From Hirsutella rhossiliensis (lineage: Eukaryota; Ascomycota; Sordariomycetes; Hypocreales; Ophiocordycipitaceae), in NCBI RefSeq assembly GCF_020360975.1, contig NW_025408669.1, forward strand, positions 7,936,001-8,000,000: a stretch of DNA of 64,000 bases. Direction: 5' to 3'. Below the pieces are notes generated by a model, which was not told the origin of the DNA, did no database searches, and saw nothing but the letters and a program-made list of their open reading frames with translations. Shown here in pieces: positions 1 through 12,269 of the stretch. Made by a program: the position numbers and the translations under genes. Every line of letters begins with the position of its first letter. Position 1 is the first letter of the stretch.

Positions 1-339
1 ATAAAATTACTTAATAGGTCTATATAAATTCTTCGACGAAAAAGGGTAGCTTTTTACCCTTAATTTTTAATAAGCTTAATTTCCTTCTACCTTCTTTAAG
101 AGAAATAAATCTTTTAGGATATAACGACTAAGCCTATAAAGCTAGTCTAGAAGAATTAGACGACTAGGGTTATTAAGGAAAAATTTAGTTAATTTATTCT
201 TAAATTCCGACCTATTCTTAGGAAGGAATCTCTTAAGAAGTTAGCTTTCCTTATAAGGAGGAATAGGTCTACTATAAAGGACCCTCTTTTAGTAGCCTAA
301 GGAGACGGTCTTCTTTAGTATATACGACTTAGTTACCTA

Positions 340-892
340 GTGTTATAGAGTAAACCTAAGAGGGAATAGGCTATAGTCGCGCTACTACCCCCCTCTACTA
401 TATACGGCGTATTGCACGCATACGATAAAAGGTAATAAATTAACTAAGCTACCTAGCTTATTAATTAACTATACTTATTAACTATCTAGGCAACGCCTAG
501 ACTCTTATATATAGTTTCTTCCCGCGCTCTCTTCCGTTACTCCCTTAGTTAATAGGCCATTACCCCTAGGTGCCGCACCACCTATTAGCCTAGGTTAAGA
601 TCCCCCGCTGCCTGCGCTATGCATATGCCTCTAGGCTGCGGCGCCCGTATATATACGCGCCTATCTAGCCTTACGCACGGGGACTCGAACCTACGACTAG
701 TAGGTAGCTTAGTTAATATATTATAGAGTAGACCTAAGAGGGCATAGGCTATAGTCGCGCCACTACCCCCCTCTACTACGTACGGCGTGTTGCACGCACG
801 CGATAAAAGGTAACGAATTAACTAAGCTGCCTAGCTTATTAATTAACCATACTTATTAACTGTCTAGGCAACGCTTAGACTCTTATACCTAG
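340..892. repeat. Direct repeat pair of about 173 bp (possible TRIM or tandem remnant)
   Basis: Positions 340-512 and 720-892 are near-identical direct copies; both contain the runs CGGCGT and GATAAAAGGTAA and end at a GACTCTTATA stretch. They differ mainly by C/T and G/A, so both have been through RIP. About 207 bp separates them. The arrangement could be a terminal-repeat miniature retroelement (TRIM), but no convincing primer-binding site or polypurine tract was found. The spacer holds a tRNA T-arm-like string on the minus strand near 668-690 without a complete tRNA around it. Confidence 0.6.
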
Positions 893-949
893 GCCCTATA
901 GCTTTATATAAGCTAGGCTAATAATAGGGCGTATAAATAAGGGGACTAA

Positions 950-3900
950 AGACCGTCGAATATAAATACTACGGCTAAGGAAAGACTAAGAGACGAATTT
1001 CTAAACGAACCCCTTTATAGCCGGACTAGCTATATAAGGAAATTTAAGTCGACTAGACCGACGTCTCTAAGGACTAGGAAAGCTTTATTAGGGTAATGTT
1101 TTTATAGACGCCTTTTTAGGGATAGGTTTCCCCTATTTCTTATAGACCTACTTAAGTAAGTATAACTAGTCTACCTTTTAGGACTTCGTTAACTAAATAA
1201 AATCCTACTTTAGCTATAAGGTAAAGAAGATACGGTTTAATAGAGAGCTATTTATAAAGGATATCTTAAATTAGCTTCGAAAAAGAGGTATTTTACCCTT
1301 CCTATTAGCACTAAATACCTAGGCCTAGAACGGAGGGGCAGAAAAATTAAGGGGTACTATAATAGAAAGGGCCTATATAATAAGACTTACTATAAAGCTT
1401 CCCTACGACCTTTAAAGGGAAGTTATTAAGACCGCCTATTACCTTTAGAACTAGACCCTTACGGACCTTAAGGACCCTAGGGAACTAAACTAAGGAATAG
1501 ACTAGAAATTACCCTTTAAGCTCTTTATAAAGAAGAGGGCCTCGCTAGCTTATATTCGTGCTTATAGCTATAAAGTATACGCTATAACTACTAATATATA
1601 GCTAAAAAGGAAGAAGAAAAGAAAGCTTAATTTTAGAGCTTTTATTAGTTACCTCGTCGGCTATAATTCTACGAATATCTTCTAGATCTAGATTCCTCTT
1701 CTATAAAAGGTTATTTCGATAAGGGATATAATTTTCGACGAATCTAGCTTTTTTAACGGAAAGAGGGATTAATAGCCCCTCTTACTCTTATAACGTTAGC
1801 TAATTTAAAAGATCTAAATCCCCCCTTCTTAATAGTCTAAAGAAGAGGTCCTAGATAAGGAAACGGAAGAAGAAACTAATATCGAAGTAGTTAAGGATAA
1901 CGCTAACTTTAAAGAAGAAGAGGAAGCTATTAAATTAGATAATCTAGATAAAGAAGGAGACTATAAGAAAGCGGTAGAGCTAGAATACGCCTACCTCCCT
2001 ACGCCTCCTCCTATATAAGAAGAAGATCTAGAAGCAGCTTTTTTAGTTAGTCTTCCTATCTCGACCCCTAAGGGGGTAAGAAAGGCACCTCTCTTAAAAG
2101 ATTACCTAGCTGCCTTTTTATCCCTACTTCGAGAAGTAAAGGAAGGTATAGGGCCCGATATAAAAGAAGACTAACCTCTCCCTTATTTCGATCGTTTTTC
2201 CGACTTCTATTTAACGCTTATAGAAGATAGTTCCTACGAAGCGTTTATAATAGGCTAGCTTTTTAAGCTACTATTAGTAAGGAAGGTATATAAAAGAGAC
2301 CTCCTAGACTTACTAGTAAATTAAAAGTAGCTAGAAAAACACCCCTTTAAAAACTAGTTTTTCTTAGCCTAAAAAGACTACCTAGCTATATATAAAGAGA
2401 TAGGGTCTTTTAAAGAGGTCCTTAAGGAAAAAGTAAGAGGAAAATAGGTCCTTAGCTATAAGTAGGTCTTTATCTATAAGACTAGTAAATATAGCTTCCT
2501 TTTAAAGTATAAGGCCTAGCTAGTTATTTATAGGAATTAATAGGAAAAAGGGGATCTACTTACTAAGGCAACTACCTTAGTAAGGATATCTTTTTAGACC
2601 CTTATAGCTATAGTAGTAGAATTCGACCTCGAACTTAATTAGATAGATATAGTTAACGCCTTTATTAACTACTTATTTAAGGAAGAAGAAGTTATTTATA
2701 TACGACTTCCTCCTAGTTTCTAATAACTAGGAAAGGTTCTACGGCTTAAGAAAGCTTTATATAGACTATAAAGATTACCCCTTCTTTAGTAATAGCATTT
2801 AATAGGTTCCCTTAAAGCTCTAGGCTTTAAGAAAGTCCCTTAAGAACCGTATATAATATAGAAGGGTAAAATTATAGTCTTCTTTTACGTCGATAATATT
2901 ATCTAGGCCTACCTAAAAGAGAAAGAAGTAATAGCTAGGGAGGCTATATAAGGCCTATAATAAAGGTATAAGATAACTAGGCTAGGGGAGCTAAAGTAGT
3001 TCCTAGGGATATAAATCCTTTAGAATAGGTCCTAATAGACTATCTAGCTTACCTAGGACGCCTATATTAATAAGGTCGCTTATAAATTCCTCTTTAATTC
3101 CCTTAATAAGAAGCTTCCCTTTATACCTATATTAAACGAAGAGCTTTTACTTAATCCGTCCTTTTAAGCTAGGGAGTAAGAAAAACACTAATATTAATAG
3201 AAGGTAAGCTCCTTACTTTTTTTAGCTATTTCTACTAGACCGGATATCTCTTTTATAGTCTCCTAGCTAGCTAAGTATAATTAGAATCCTAGCCCTAGGC
3301 ACTAAAAAGTAATAGACTAAGCTATCCTATATCTTTATTTAACGAGATTATATAGTCTACGCCTAAGAGGGTAGGGAAGGAAACTAGCTACCGAAATCTT
3401 CCTTTATTCGAGCGATTCGTCCTTTATAGATAATTTATTAAATAGAAAGAGCTTATAGGGGTATATTATATCCCTTTTTAAAGGAACTATTACTTAGAGA
3501 GCTTTAAGGTAAGCTACCGTTACTACTTTAAGTATAGAGGTAGAGCTACTAGCTCTTTTAGAAGCGTTAAAAAAAGCGATTTTCCTTAGCTAGCTACTAA
3601 TATCTTTCTAACTATAAATTCCGACCCCGTTAGCTATAGAATATAATAATATATAGACTATATAGATTCTTATAGAGGAAAATAGTAAGCTATCGATCTA
3701 GCTATAGTATATTAGTATCTACTAGTATTAGTTACGCTAAGAGGTCTAAAGGGGACTTATTTCCGTCCGTTAGGTTCTTATAGTATTAATAAAAGCTAAC
3801 GGTCTTATAAAGCCCCTACTAAAGTAAAAGCTAGCTATCTATTTATAGTAAATTAAGCTAAAAGACGTTTAAGAGAAGCTATCCTTAAAAGCCCGCCTTA

Positions 3901-4245
3901 AGAGTCTATAAGAAGAGCTAATAGTATATAGGAGGAAGGAGATATCTATAGCTAAAGAGAGGAATTAGGACTTATCTTAAAGGAGGGCCCCTAGCTTAAT
4001 TAGGACTTATTCTTCTTAAAGGCCCCCTTTTTAGGGACTTATCCTTAGAGAAGCCCCCCTTTCTTATAAGACTTAATTTCCTCCTTAGGCCCCTTTTCCT
4101 AAAAGTAGGTCTAAAAGAGCCTAGGGCTAAAACCCGGATTTCTTAAGTAAGGGATAAGTATAGACTAAGACCTCCTCTATACGCTTACCGGCCTAAGTAT
4201 TTAGCTTTACCCTTTCTATAGGGGTAGGCTATAGCTAAGGGGGTA
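950..4245 (+). mobile_element. Degenerate Ty1/copia retrotransposon, plus strand
   Basis: No open frame survives, but conceptual translation shows Copia landmarks in order. Reverse transcriptase is visible near 2630-2710 (DIVNAFIN... then EEEVIYIRLPPS), followed by an LRLKKALYRL-type motif near 2740 and YVDN in place of YVDD near 2886. A segment near 3290-3400 corresponds to the HWKAVKRILRYLKGT region, and an RNase H-type segment lies near 3410-3600 (DSSFADNLLNRKS). A purine-rich tract (CTAAGGGGGT, about 4235-4244) immediately precedes an LTR starting at 4246, as expected for a polypurine tract plus 3' LTR. The 5' part is too mutated to delimit, so the left boundary is approximate. Stops have accumulated mainly where CAA/CAG/TGG codons would be expected, which fits RIP. 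Confidence 0.82.
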
Positions 4246-5299
4246 TATCGCGAAGCGTAGCTTAATTTTATAGTTCTCGGAGATATCCTATAGTTATAAG
4301 GAACGGTGTTCCTACTATAAATAAAGCAGCTATAATATACTCTCCCGATTATATAAGCCAATAAGTAGTATATTAATTATAGACAAAATCTCATCCTATA
4401 GAGCAAGAATCGCTCGTTATTTTGCATGTTATTATGCATTAAACGGGTTGCCGGTTATCGTATAATCGGGAATCGAAGGAACAGAGCTAGCTTAGAATGC
4501 TAGCTAAGACCTCTTAAGAACACCGGCACGACCAACCTCCTTTAAACACGAATATCAGTGGAACCAAGACACTTCCAGATTCACTCGAGGTATCACAGAA
4601 TTCCCCAGTCTTAGGGCTATACGGTAGCCTAAATCTGGTCCCGAAAGGTTCTTCCGTTCAGCTACAATTGTCTATATAAGACAGCATGTCCGCTAGTAGA
4701 TAGATAGAGAATCATTAACTTTAACACCTCTTCTATATACTAATACACTACTAATAAATTCCGTTGAAAATCCTACCTTATACTCCTTCTTCCCCTCTAT
4801 CACGTAGTATTACGTGATTCCTTGATTTCCTAAAATTCCGCTTTTGCTTATATACCTTAAGAATAGTATAAGGGACCTAGGAAGCTAAAAAAAAATAGGT
4901 TTTAAAGAAGGAGCTAAAAGGAGGTATAAAGAGGAGGGTAGGGGTAAGAGGGGAAGTAGAAGTAGCGATAGCTTCCTATAAAGGTAGCGAGAGATAAGAT
5001 AGATATACCGGTAACGGCTAGAAAGGAAGGGAGAAACTAGTAAAAAGCTCGGTAATTAAAAGGATATTAATAGCTTCTTTAAGTAGGATCTTCTTTATTA
5101 ATTAAGATACTAAATAGGTATAAAGAGGGGCGTTAGATAAAGGAAAGAAGGATAATTAAGGCAATATAATAATTACTCCCTTATTATAATTACTGCCCCT
5201 ATAAGAATTAAATATCTTTGCTTTACCTATCCGACCCCTTACTTTTAATTTTACCTTTATATATTCTATATATACGTCTTATATCTCTCTTTATAAGAG
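4246..5299 (+). repeat. LTR family 1, copy A (3' LTR of the plus-strand Copia), split by an insertion
   Basis: The LTR begins TATCGCGAAG at 4246, runs to about 4294, and resumes at about 4863 to 5299. The interruption is a solo LTR of another family. The rejoined length, about 485 bp, matches copies B (9281-9756) and C (11131-11613), which are on the opposite strand. Copy C keeps many C and G bases where A and B have T and A. The 5-bp string ATAGT occurs on both sides of the interruption (4290-4294 and 4863-4867), as expected for a target-site duplication. Confidence 0.72.
4295..4862 (+). mobile_element. Solo LTR (family 2), little affected by RIP
   Basis: This 568-bp segment stands out because CpA and TpG are common in it while its neighbours have almost none. 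It is flanked by ATAGT on both sides. Its last 97 bp (4766-4862) match, inverted, positions 8699-8796, which abut the primer-binding site of the minus-strand Copia. Its first bases (AGGAACGGTGTTCCTA at 4299-4314) match a RIP-altered version near 9250-9266. It is therefore a complete solo LTR of that Copia family, left by LTR-LTR recombination. A TATA-type sequence (CTATATAAGACA, near 4672) may be the old LTR promoter. Insertion after the main round of RIP is the simplest explanation (inference). Confidence 0.7.
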
Positions 5300-8200
5300 T
5301 TTTAGGCTATATAATACTTTCTTTAGCTTTGCTTTAATTTAACCGGTTTTATATAGGTCTAGGAGTTTAGTTAATTTAATTCCTTTAGCTTTATAAGCTA
5401 ATCTATATTTTAAATAATATTCTTTAAGAGCGTATTCTTCGTAGCCTATAAGAAGATCGATATATACTTCGCTATCTATATTAGTATATATAAAGGCATT
5501 TATTATATCTATTTATTAAGCTTTAAATTCGTATATAATAGCTAAAATAAGTAGAATTCTAATAGATTTAGGTCTAGCTATAGTTAAGAAGGTATCTAGG
5601 AAATCTAAGCTATAGATCTACTTAAATCCTTATATTACGAAACGGGCTTTATATTTTATTATATTATTTTAACTATCCTTCTTAATAGTATAGACCTAGT
5701 AGCCTCTTATAGCCTCCCTATCCTTAAGGAGGTAGGAAAACTCCTAAGTTTTATATTTAATTAGCTAGATAATTTCCTTAATTATAGCTTCTTTCTAAAA
5801 TACTATTTCGGAGCTATTTATTACCTATTTATAGGTCTTTAGAATTTTTAGATCCTAATTTTCTATACTAGCTAGAATTAACTTTATAAAATCGTAGTTT
5901 AGAAATAAATTAACGTTAGGGTATTTAATATAGTTAGAATCGAACCCTTTTAGCTTCTTAGGTAATTCTACTACTATTTTACTAGTAGTAGGAATAGGAT
6001 CGTTATTTAGAGACTCTTCTTCTATAAAGGGCAAGGGACTTTTATCTCTAGGTTCTTTAGTAGCTTCCTTTATAGGGATATAGCTTTCTAGCTTATCTTT
6101 ATTTAGAATAGAATTAAAATTAAAGGTATTATTACTACTAGAAATTTCTAGATTTTCTTTTTCTTAGAAAATCCTAGATTTTATATACATTTTCTAAATA
6201 GCCTACTATTATTCCCTTAAAAGCTCTATTATCTAGCTTATCTTTAAGGTCTTTATTCTTATAATATATAAGGCTTCTAAAGGTCTTAATTTTATTTAAG
6301 GTCTTAAAGGGTAGTATTATATTATCCCTCTTTTCTATAGGACTTTTAAATCCTATCGTAGAGTATAGTAATCTATTATATAAATAGGTAGCTATTAAAA
6401 TAGCTTCTTCCTATAGGTATTTAGGAAGCCTAGTAGTAAATAAAAGAGCTTATACTTTTTTTAATATTATACGATTTATTCTTTTTATTCTACTATTAGA
6501 TTCCGGCGTCCTAAGAGGACTAGAATTAAAGGTAATTCCTTCTTTTTTATAGTAGAGCTTTATTTTATATATAAATTCTTTAGCATTATTAGAAAATGCT
6601 TCTCTAATCCTAGTATTTTTAGGTTATTTTCTACCCTATTTTTAAATTCTAGGAACCTATTTAGAGCTTCCCCTTTTCTTCGAAGAAGGTATATTTCTAG
6701 ATATCGGGTTCCTACGTCTAGGAAAGAAATATAATAGTAATATTTATTATAAGTAGGCACTTTAATTAGCCCTTAAATATCTAATACTATTTCTTCTAAA
6801 TAGGAATAAGGCTTATATAAGGGTTATTTATTAACCCTATTCGTTGCTTTAGCTCTAATATATATTTCGTACTACCTTATTTTATTTTCCTCTTTTAGAG
6901 GTATTTTTATATCCTTATTATATCTTTTTAATATTTCTAAAATAGCCCTACTATTTATATACTCTAAGCGTAAGTACTAAGTATAAAAATCTATATCCTT
7001 TACTTTTAAAGATATAATAAGGATCGATTAGCTTTCTAATAAAGGTTTTATAAGAATATACTATAATTTATTTCTAAGAAATCCTTTAGTAAGGACCTTA
7101 GCTTTATTATCTAATTAAAAGACTTTATTTCCTCCTATTAAGGCATAGGTATTATTAAAATAAGATTAGGATAGTATATTTACCCTTAATCTAGGTATAT
7201 AAAAGCAGTCTTATAGGATATACCTTTTTCTATTATATAAGAACTAAAATACTAAGTCCCCCTTTCCTTTTACTAATATAAAGGAAGCTTTTCCCTAGTA
7301 AACTTTAGACTTAATTTCTTTATAGTTAATAAGGAAATTCTTATAAGATACTATATATCTAGTAGCTCTAGTATTATATATAAAATTAAAGATCCTTTTA
7401 TTCTTATAACTAGGAAATCCTCCTTCCCTTACCTTTAAGACTAATTCCTTTATTCTAGGAATTAAGGCTTTTAGAGGTCCTAAAAGAGAGTCTTTATTAG
7501 CTTCTATTATAGGGGTAATTATAGAGGTTAAAATTACCTCTAAATCCTTAAACGTATATATAGGGGTCGGAGCCTTAAAGAGGTCTATAAGGTCGATATC
7601 TAGGTCTATATTATCTTCTTACGAAGCTATATTTAAGACCTTATTACTATCTTCTAAATTAGACTCTAGCTTAGTAATTCGAGCCTTCCCTCTTTTATTA
7701 GTAATAGAAATGCTACTAGAAGGGGATTTCTTCTTAAAAGAAGAAGAAGAAGAAGATTTTCTCTTCTTAGAAATTTAAGTCTTATTATCCTTTTTTCTTT
7801 TATTTAATACCTAATAAGCGGGAGCCTTATTCGGGTATAATTTATAGTAATTTACTATAAAATGCCTTGTTTTTTTGCATTCCTTATAATAAGGAGTATC
7901 TATAGAATTTCTATAGGATTTCTAAGGCTTCCTTTATATTAAGAAGGCTTTCTCCGAAGATTCGTTTATATCCTCTATTCTTCTAGCTTTATCTAAGAGA
8001 CTAGCTATAAGGGTTTTAAGGGTAAACGCCGTATAATTATACCTAAGGCTCTATATAATATTTATAATATAGCTTCTAAGTTCCTTATTAAGGCAATTAA
8101 GAATCTATACTATAAGAATAACTTCTAGAATTTCTATATTATAGGATTTTAAATCCTCGTAGATTTCCTTTACCTTATAAAGGTATTTCTCTAAATTAGA

Positions 8201-8697
8201 GTCTAAGGGACTAAGATTAAAGAGCTAATTAATAAGCAGATAATTCGACGAAAAATTCGACGGATTATATAGCTTTTTAAGCTTATCCTATACTTCTTTA
8301 GTATTTTTTAGATACCGAATTTATATTAAGGGACTATCTTCGACTTAAAAGAATATTATAGATAAAGCCTCTATAGTCTATATATAATTTACTTACTTTA
8401 GAGTAGTAATAAGCTTTTCTTTTATAAGGATAGCTTCTATCCTTATAGTCTATAAGGTATAATTTAAATTTCCCTTAAGTCTAGTAAATTCGTATTCTTT
8501 CTATCTACCTATTTTATATAAATTCGGTATTATTTCGTTCGTAGGGATTAAGAAGTCTAGACGGGAGTTTAAGAGCGTAGGAAGGTAGAAGAAGTCGGGG
8601 GGAATTTCGAAAGCAATTTTAATCGGGTATTTCGACAAGGAATTTTAAAGGTATAAGCTAATTTCCGGGCTTAAAAGAAGTAAGCCGGGCTTATAAC
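5300..8697 (-). mobile_element. Degenerate Ty1/copia retrotransposon internal region, minus strand, 3'-truncated
   Basis: Read on the minus strand, this starts at a primer-binding site (8682-8698; a GGTTATAAGCCCGG string) that complements the anticodon arm of initiator tRNA-Met, the half-tRNA priming known for Drosophila copia and Ty5. Gag-like sequence follows to about 7.7 kb. An integrase-type segment with a surviving 66-codon open stretch at 6560-6760 reads YYYISFLDVGTRYLEIYLL. Reverse-transcriptase motifs near 5450-5540 read DIINAFIYTNIDSEVYIDLL. The element stops inside the RT domain at about 5300, against LTR copy A, so the rest of RT, RNase H and the 3' LTR are missing. It is heavily altered by RIP and not functional. 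Confidence 0.82.
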
Positions 8698-9268
8698 CTC
8701 TTAAGGTATATAAGTAAAAGCGGAATTTTAGGAAATTAAGGAATTATATAAGACTACGTAATAAAGGGGAAGAAGGAGTATAAGGTAGGATTTTAGCTTT
8801 ACGGTACTAACGGATTCCGTTATTACTATACGTATAGTAGTTAGTAGCTTTATCTTATAAAGGTATTCCTTATAGTAACTCTTATAGTCTCCTAAGGTGT
8901 AGAAAAAGCTTTCTACTATACGGAGGTTAGCTTAGAGAAGAGGGAAGCTCCCTCTATAAATTCCGTTACCCTAGGATAAAGAGAGGGCTTAAGAGGGTCC
9001 TACTTATTAAAGAAGACTAAATTATAGATAGTTCTATCTATACGAGCCTATAGCTCCTTTACCTACTTATCTTAATCTTAAGGCTCTATAAGAATCGTCC
9101 TATAGACTATAGGGGCGGCAGAGTTTTTTTTTAATATTATTATAGAAGAGGGTAGAAAAGTCGGTTAAAAATCGGCTTTTCTAGTAAGAAAGGTAAAAGG
9201 AAGCTATAAGGGATATAAGAAAGGCGCCTTTTATAGTAGCCGGAAGGTATAGGAATACTATTCCTCCT
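8698..9268 (-). repeat. 5' LTR (family 2) of the minus-strand Copia
   Basis: This segment lies between the primer-binding site at 8682-8698 and the start of LTR copy B. Its minus-strand 3' end (8699-8796) matches the end of the solo LTR at 4766-4862, and its 5' end near 9250-9266 matches the start of that solo LTR with RIP-type substitutions. The length, about 570 bp, equals that of the solo LTR. The middle is too altered to align by eye. Confidence 0.6.
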
Positions 9269-9280
9269 AGGCTTATAACT

Positions 9281-9756
9281 CTTATAAAGAGAAGTATAAG
9301 AAGTATATATAAAATATATAAAGGTAAAAGTAAAAGTAAGGGGTTAGATAGGTAGGGCAGAGATATTTAATTCTTATAAGGGCAGTAATTATAGTAGGGG
9401 AGTAATAATTATATTGCCTTAATTATCCTTCTTTCCTCTATCTAACGCCCCTCTTTATACCTATCTAGTATTTTAATTAATAAAGAAGATCCTACTTAAA
9501 AAAGCTACTAATGTCCTCTTAATTACCGAGCTTTTTACCGATTTTTCCCCTCCTTTCTAGCCGTTGCCGGTATATCCGTCTTATCTCTCGCTACCTCTAT
9601 AAGAAGTTATCGCTACTTTTACTTCCCCTCTTACCCCTACCCTCCTCTTTATACCTCCTCTTAGCTCCTTCCTTAAAACCTGTTTTTTAGCTTCCTAGGT
9701 CCCTCTTACTAAGGGATATCTCTAAGAACCGCGGAATTAGGCTACGCTTCGCGATA
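9281..9756 (-). repeat. LTR family 1, copy B
   Basis: This is a 476-bp copy of the repeat also seen at 4246-5299 (split) and 11131-11613. On the minus strand it begins TATCGCGAAG and is followed at 9268-9279 by TTATAAGCC, a RIP-altered form of the initiator-Met half-tRNA primer site. It is therefore probably a 5' LTR whose internal region was displaced or interrupted by the minus-strand Copia of family 2. Confidence 0.7.
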
Positions 9757-10386
9757 ATAATAAGCCCTTTTCTATTTTTCCTTAATACCCTTATATTATA
9801 AAAGGACTTAAATAAAACCTATAATACTTATAACCTTATACTTAAGCTAAGTTAAATCTTAAAAAGTATAATATTTTAGTATAATAATAGCTTAAGAAGC
9901 TATTAATTAAGACCCCCTTTTTAATAATAGTTTTTATATTAATTACTACCTTTAAAACCTTAATAAGCTATTATTATAAATCCGCGATCTTAATATTATT
10001 ATAATTATATATAGCTAGCCTTATAATAATAAACTACCTATATTAAGTTCTCTTATAAGAATAATATTATAACTAATAGTAATAGTAATAATAGTAATAG
10101 TAATAATATTATTATTATTATAATAGTACTTAATTTAAATTAAGGTAGCTTAAAGTAGCTTAATATAAGTATTTAAAGGTACTAAGGGTATAATAAAATA
10201 AATAAACTTAGGTATAGTCCGCGATCTCTTTTAGCGTTATAATAAAGATTAACTACCTAAGGAAATATAAAGGGAACGGGATTAAGAAAAAGACGCGGTA
10301 AGAGGGGCGCGCCGCTAGCTTCGTTAAAATAACTAGCTTCGTTAAAGTAGCTAGCTACGTTAAGCATTAAAGGAATCGTTAAGTAA

Positions 10387-10534
10387 GCGCCGCCGCCGCC
10401 GCCGCCTATATAGCCGTAAGGGCTAAGGAGGAGCTAGATTAATTAATAGGCCGATTATTATAACTTTAAGCTTAAGGCCTAGAAATATATTATTTAAGCG
10501 AATTAAGAAGTATATATTATATAGCTTTTATTAC

Positions 10535-10566
<32 letters not shown>
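10387..10566. repeat. Simple repeats: (GCC)n and (TA)n
   Basis: A (GCC)6-type run lies at 10387-10406 and a perfect (TA)14 run at 10539-10566. Between them is AT-rich RIP-degraded sequence with no recognisable gene. Confidence 0.85.
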
Positions 10567-11130
10567 AGCGGGTAGGGGCGAGGGCGTATAGGCGGTACTA
10601 CTACCTCTTATATAGGCGCGGTATAAATAGGCGGGGCGGGCTAGTACTAGTATATATCTTAATAATAAGGCCTTTATATAAATAGCGATATATCTTTATA
10701 TAAATAGTAATACTTTATTATATTAATTCGCTGCCCTTAATCACTTCTATATACGCTCTTAAATACTTATACGAGAGTAACCCTATATAAATAAGAGTTG
10801 CAATCTATAGAAAGATCTCTCTAAGAGACGTCTCTAACTAGCTATTCTTGTCGCGAAGACTATTGCGCCACACAGGCAAAAGTGGAACGCGCGCTCCGAC
10901 AGGTGCGCTGTAATCGACACATATGTCTGACAACCGCGTTTTCCGACACACCCCCTCAGGGATCGCGGCTCCGCCGGGATTCCTAGACCGCAGCCCAAGA
11001 CGCGGGAGTCGAACACCAAGCACCGCGCCCATTACCTAGTGAAATCCAAGAGAAGGAGGGGTACACGGCTATCTACGGGTATTACCCCGCAACGCGGGGT
11101 AGTTTGCCACCCCCTCCCGGGCTCATAACT

Positions 11131-11613
11131 CTCGCGAAGAGAGATGCGAGAAGTGCATATAAAATGCACGAAGGTAAAATTAGAAGTAAGGGGTCGGATA
11201 GGCAGGGCAAAGTTGTTTAAATCTTTAGAGGGCAATAATTACGGTAGGGAGTGATTATTATATTGCCTTACTTCTCCTTCTTTCCTTTACCTAACGCCCC
11301 TTTTTATATCCTTCTAGTATCCTAATTAATAAAGAAAATCCTACTTAAAGAAGCTACTAATGTCCTTATAACTACCGAGCTTTTTGCCGGTTTTTCCCCT
11401 CCTTTTTAGCCGTTGCCGGTCCCTCCGTCTTATCTCTCGCCACCTCTATAGGAAGCCATCGCTACTTCTGCTTCCCCTCTCTCCCCCACCCTCCTTTCTG
11501 TACCTCTTTTCAGCTCCTTCTTCCTTCTTCTATACCGGTGTTTTTAGCTTCCTAGATCCCTCATGCCTAGGGATATCTCCGAGAACTGCGAAATCAGGCC
11601 ACCCTTCGCGACA
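11131..11613 (-). repeat. LTR family 1, copy C (best preserved)
   Basis: This 483-bp LTR begins TGTCGCGAAG on the minus strand. It is followed at about 11117-11130 by GTTATGAGCCCGG, which complements the anticodon arm of initiator tRNA-Met. It retains C and G at many positions where copies A and B carry T and A, so it is either younger or outside the reach of RIP. Internal sequence after the primer site (about 10834-11116) is short and encodes nothing recognisable; the element is a remnant. Small open frames here are not supported as genes. Confidence 0.72.
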
Positions 11614-12269
11614 ATTCTCTCGCGAATACTGCTGCTTTGGACCCTCTAGGCCCGGCCTAGGACCATTATTCGTGTACCCGACCCAATCTTCGACTAAGGA
11701 TTCGGGTAGAAATTGCTAGGAAGGTAATAACGGCGTTGGTGGCAGCTGTCGAACTTATGGCTCGCGCTCGGGAACGTAAAAAGGGACGAATTTGGGGCCC
11801 CGTTTAGGCTCGGGGTCAAATAGGGGGCGGACTGGGCCGTCGATAGGCTGCTCGCGCTGACAGTGGTCCAGCCGCACATAGAGGGTATGTTCGAAGCTAT
11901 TTACAGCTACAATAGCTACCTACAAAGCTTGTGGATCTTGTTGCGAATTTGTTGAGCTTAATTTGAATGCGTTGCTAGGAAAATTGGCTATTAAAGGTTT
12001 TGCTAATACTGCTAGCCCTTGAATGCGTATCTTACATATAGCCACGTACTGTGGGGCTCGTGACATGTGTGCGGTCCCTCGGCACTCAAAGGGATACTGT
12101 GCGGGAGGCCGCCATAGCGCTCATTGCAAGGGGGAGAGACTGAATATCCCATGCAACGGTTTGTCCTGGTTTATCGCTGTTCTAGGTCTATCTCTACCAA
12201 GTTTACATTGACGTGAGTCAAAGGCACTTTGATTTATTTGCCTTTTTTAACTCACAACAGATATCCCCT
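11614..12269. other. Intergenic region, nothing recognised
   Basis: This is normal-composition DNA between the last LTR remnant and the 3' end of the permease gene. Only short overlapping open frames are present, without recognisable motifs. The permease 3' UTR should lie at its right edge. Confidence 0.6.

Larger units (their letters stand above)
1..10830. repeat. AT-rich, RIP-degraded retroelement block
   Basis: This stretch is strongly AT-rich and dominated by TpA, with CpA and TpG almost missing outside 4295-4862. Every frame is broken by TAA and TAG. Where copies of one repeat can be compared, the differences are mostly C-to-T or G-to-A, the signature of repeat-induced point mutation, known in Neurospora and other Pezizomycotina. 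Recognisable contents are two Ty1/copia elements in opposite orientation, copies of two LTR families, a short direct repeat near the left edge and simple repeats. No intact gene was seen. Composition changes sharply to genic DNA after about 10.83 kb. The region is probably heterochromatic (inference). Confidence 0.93.
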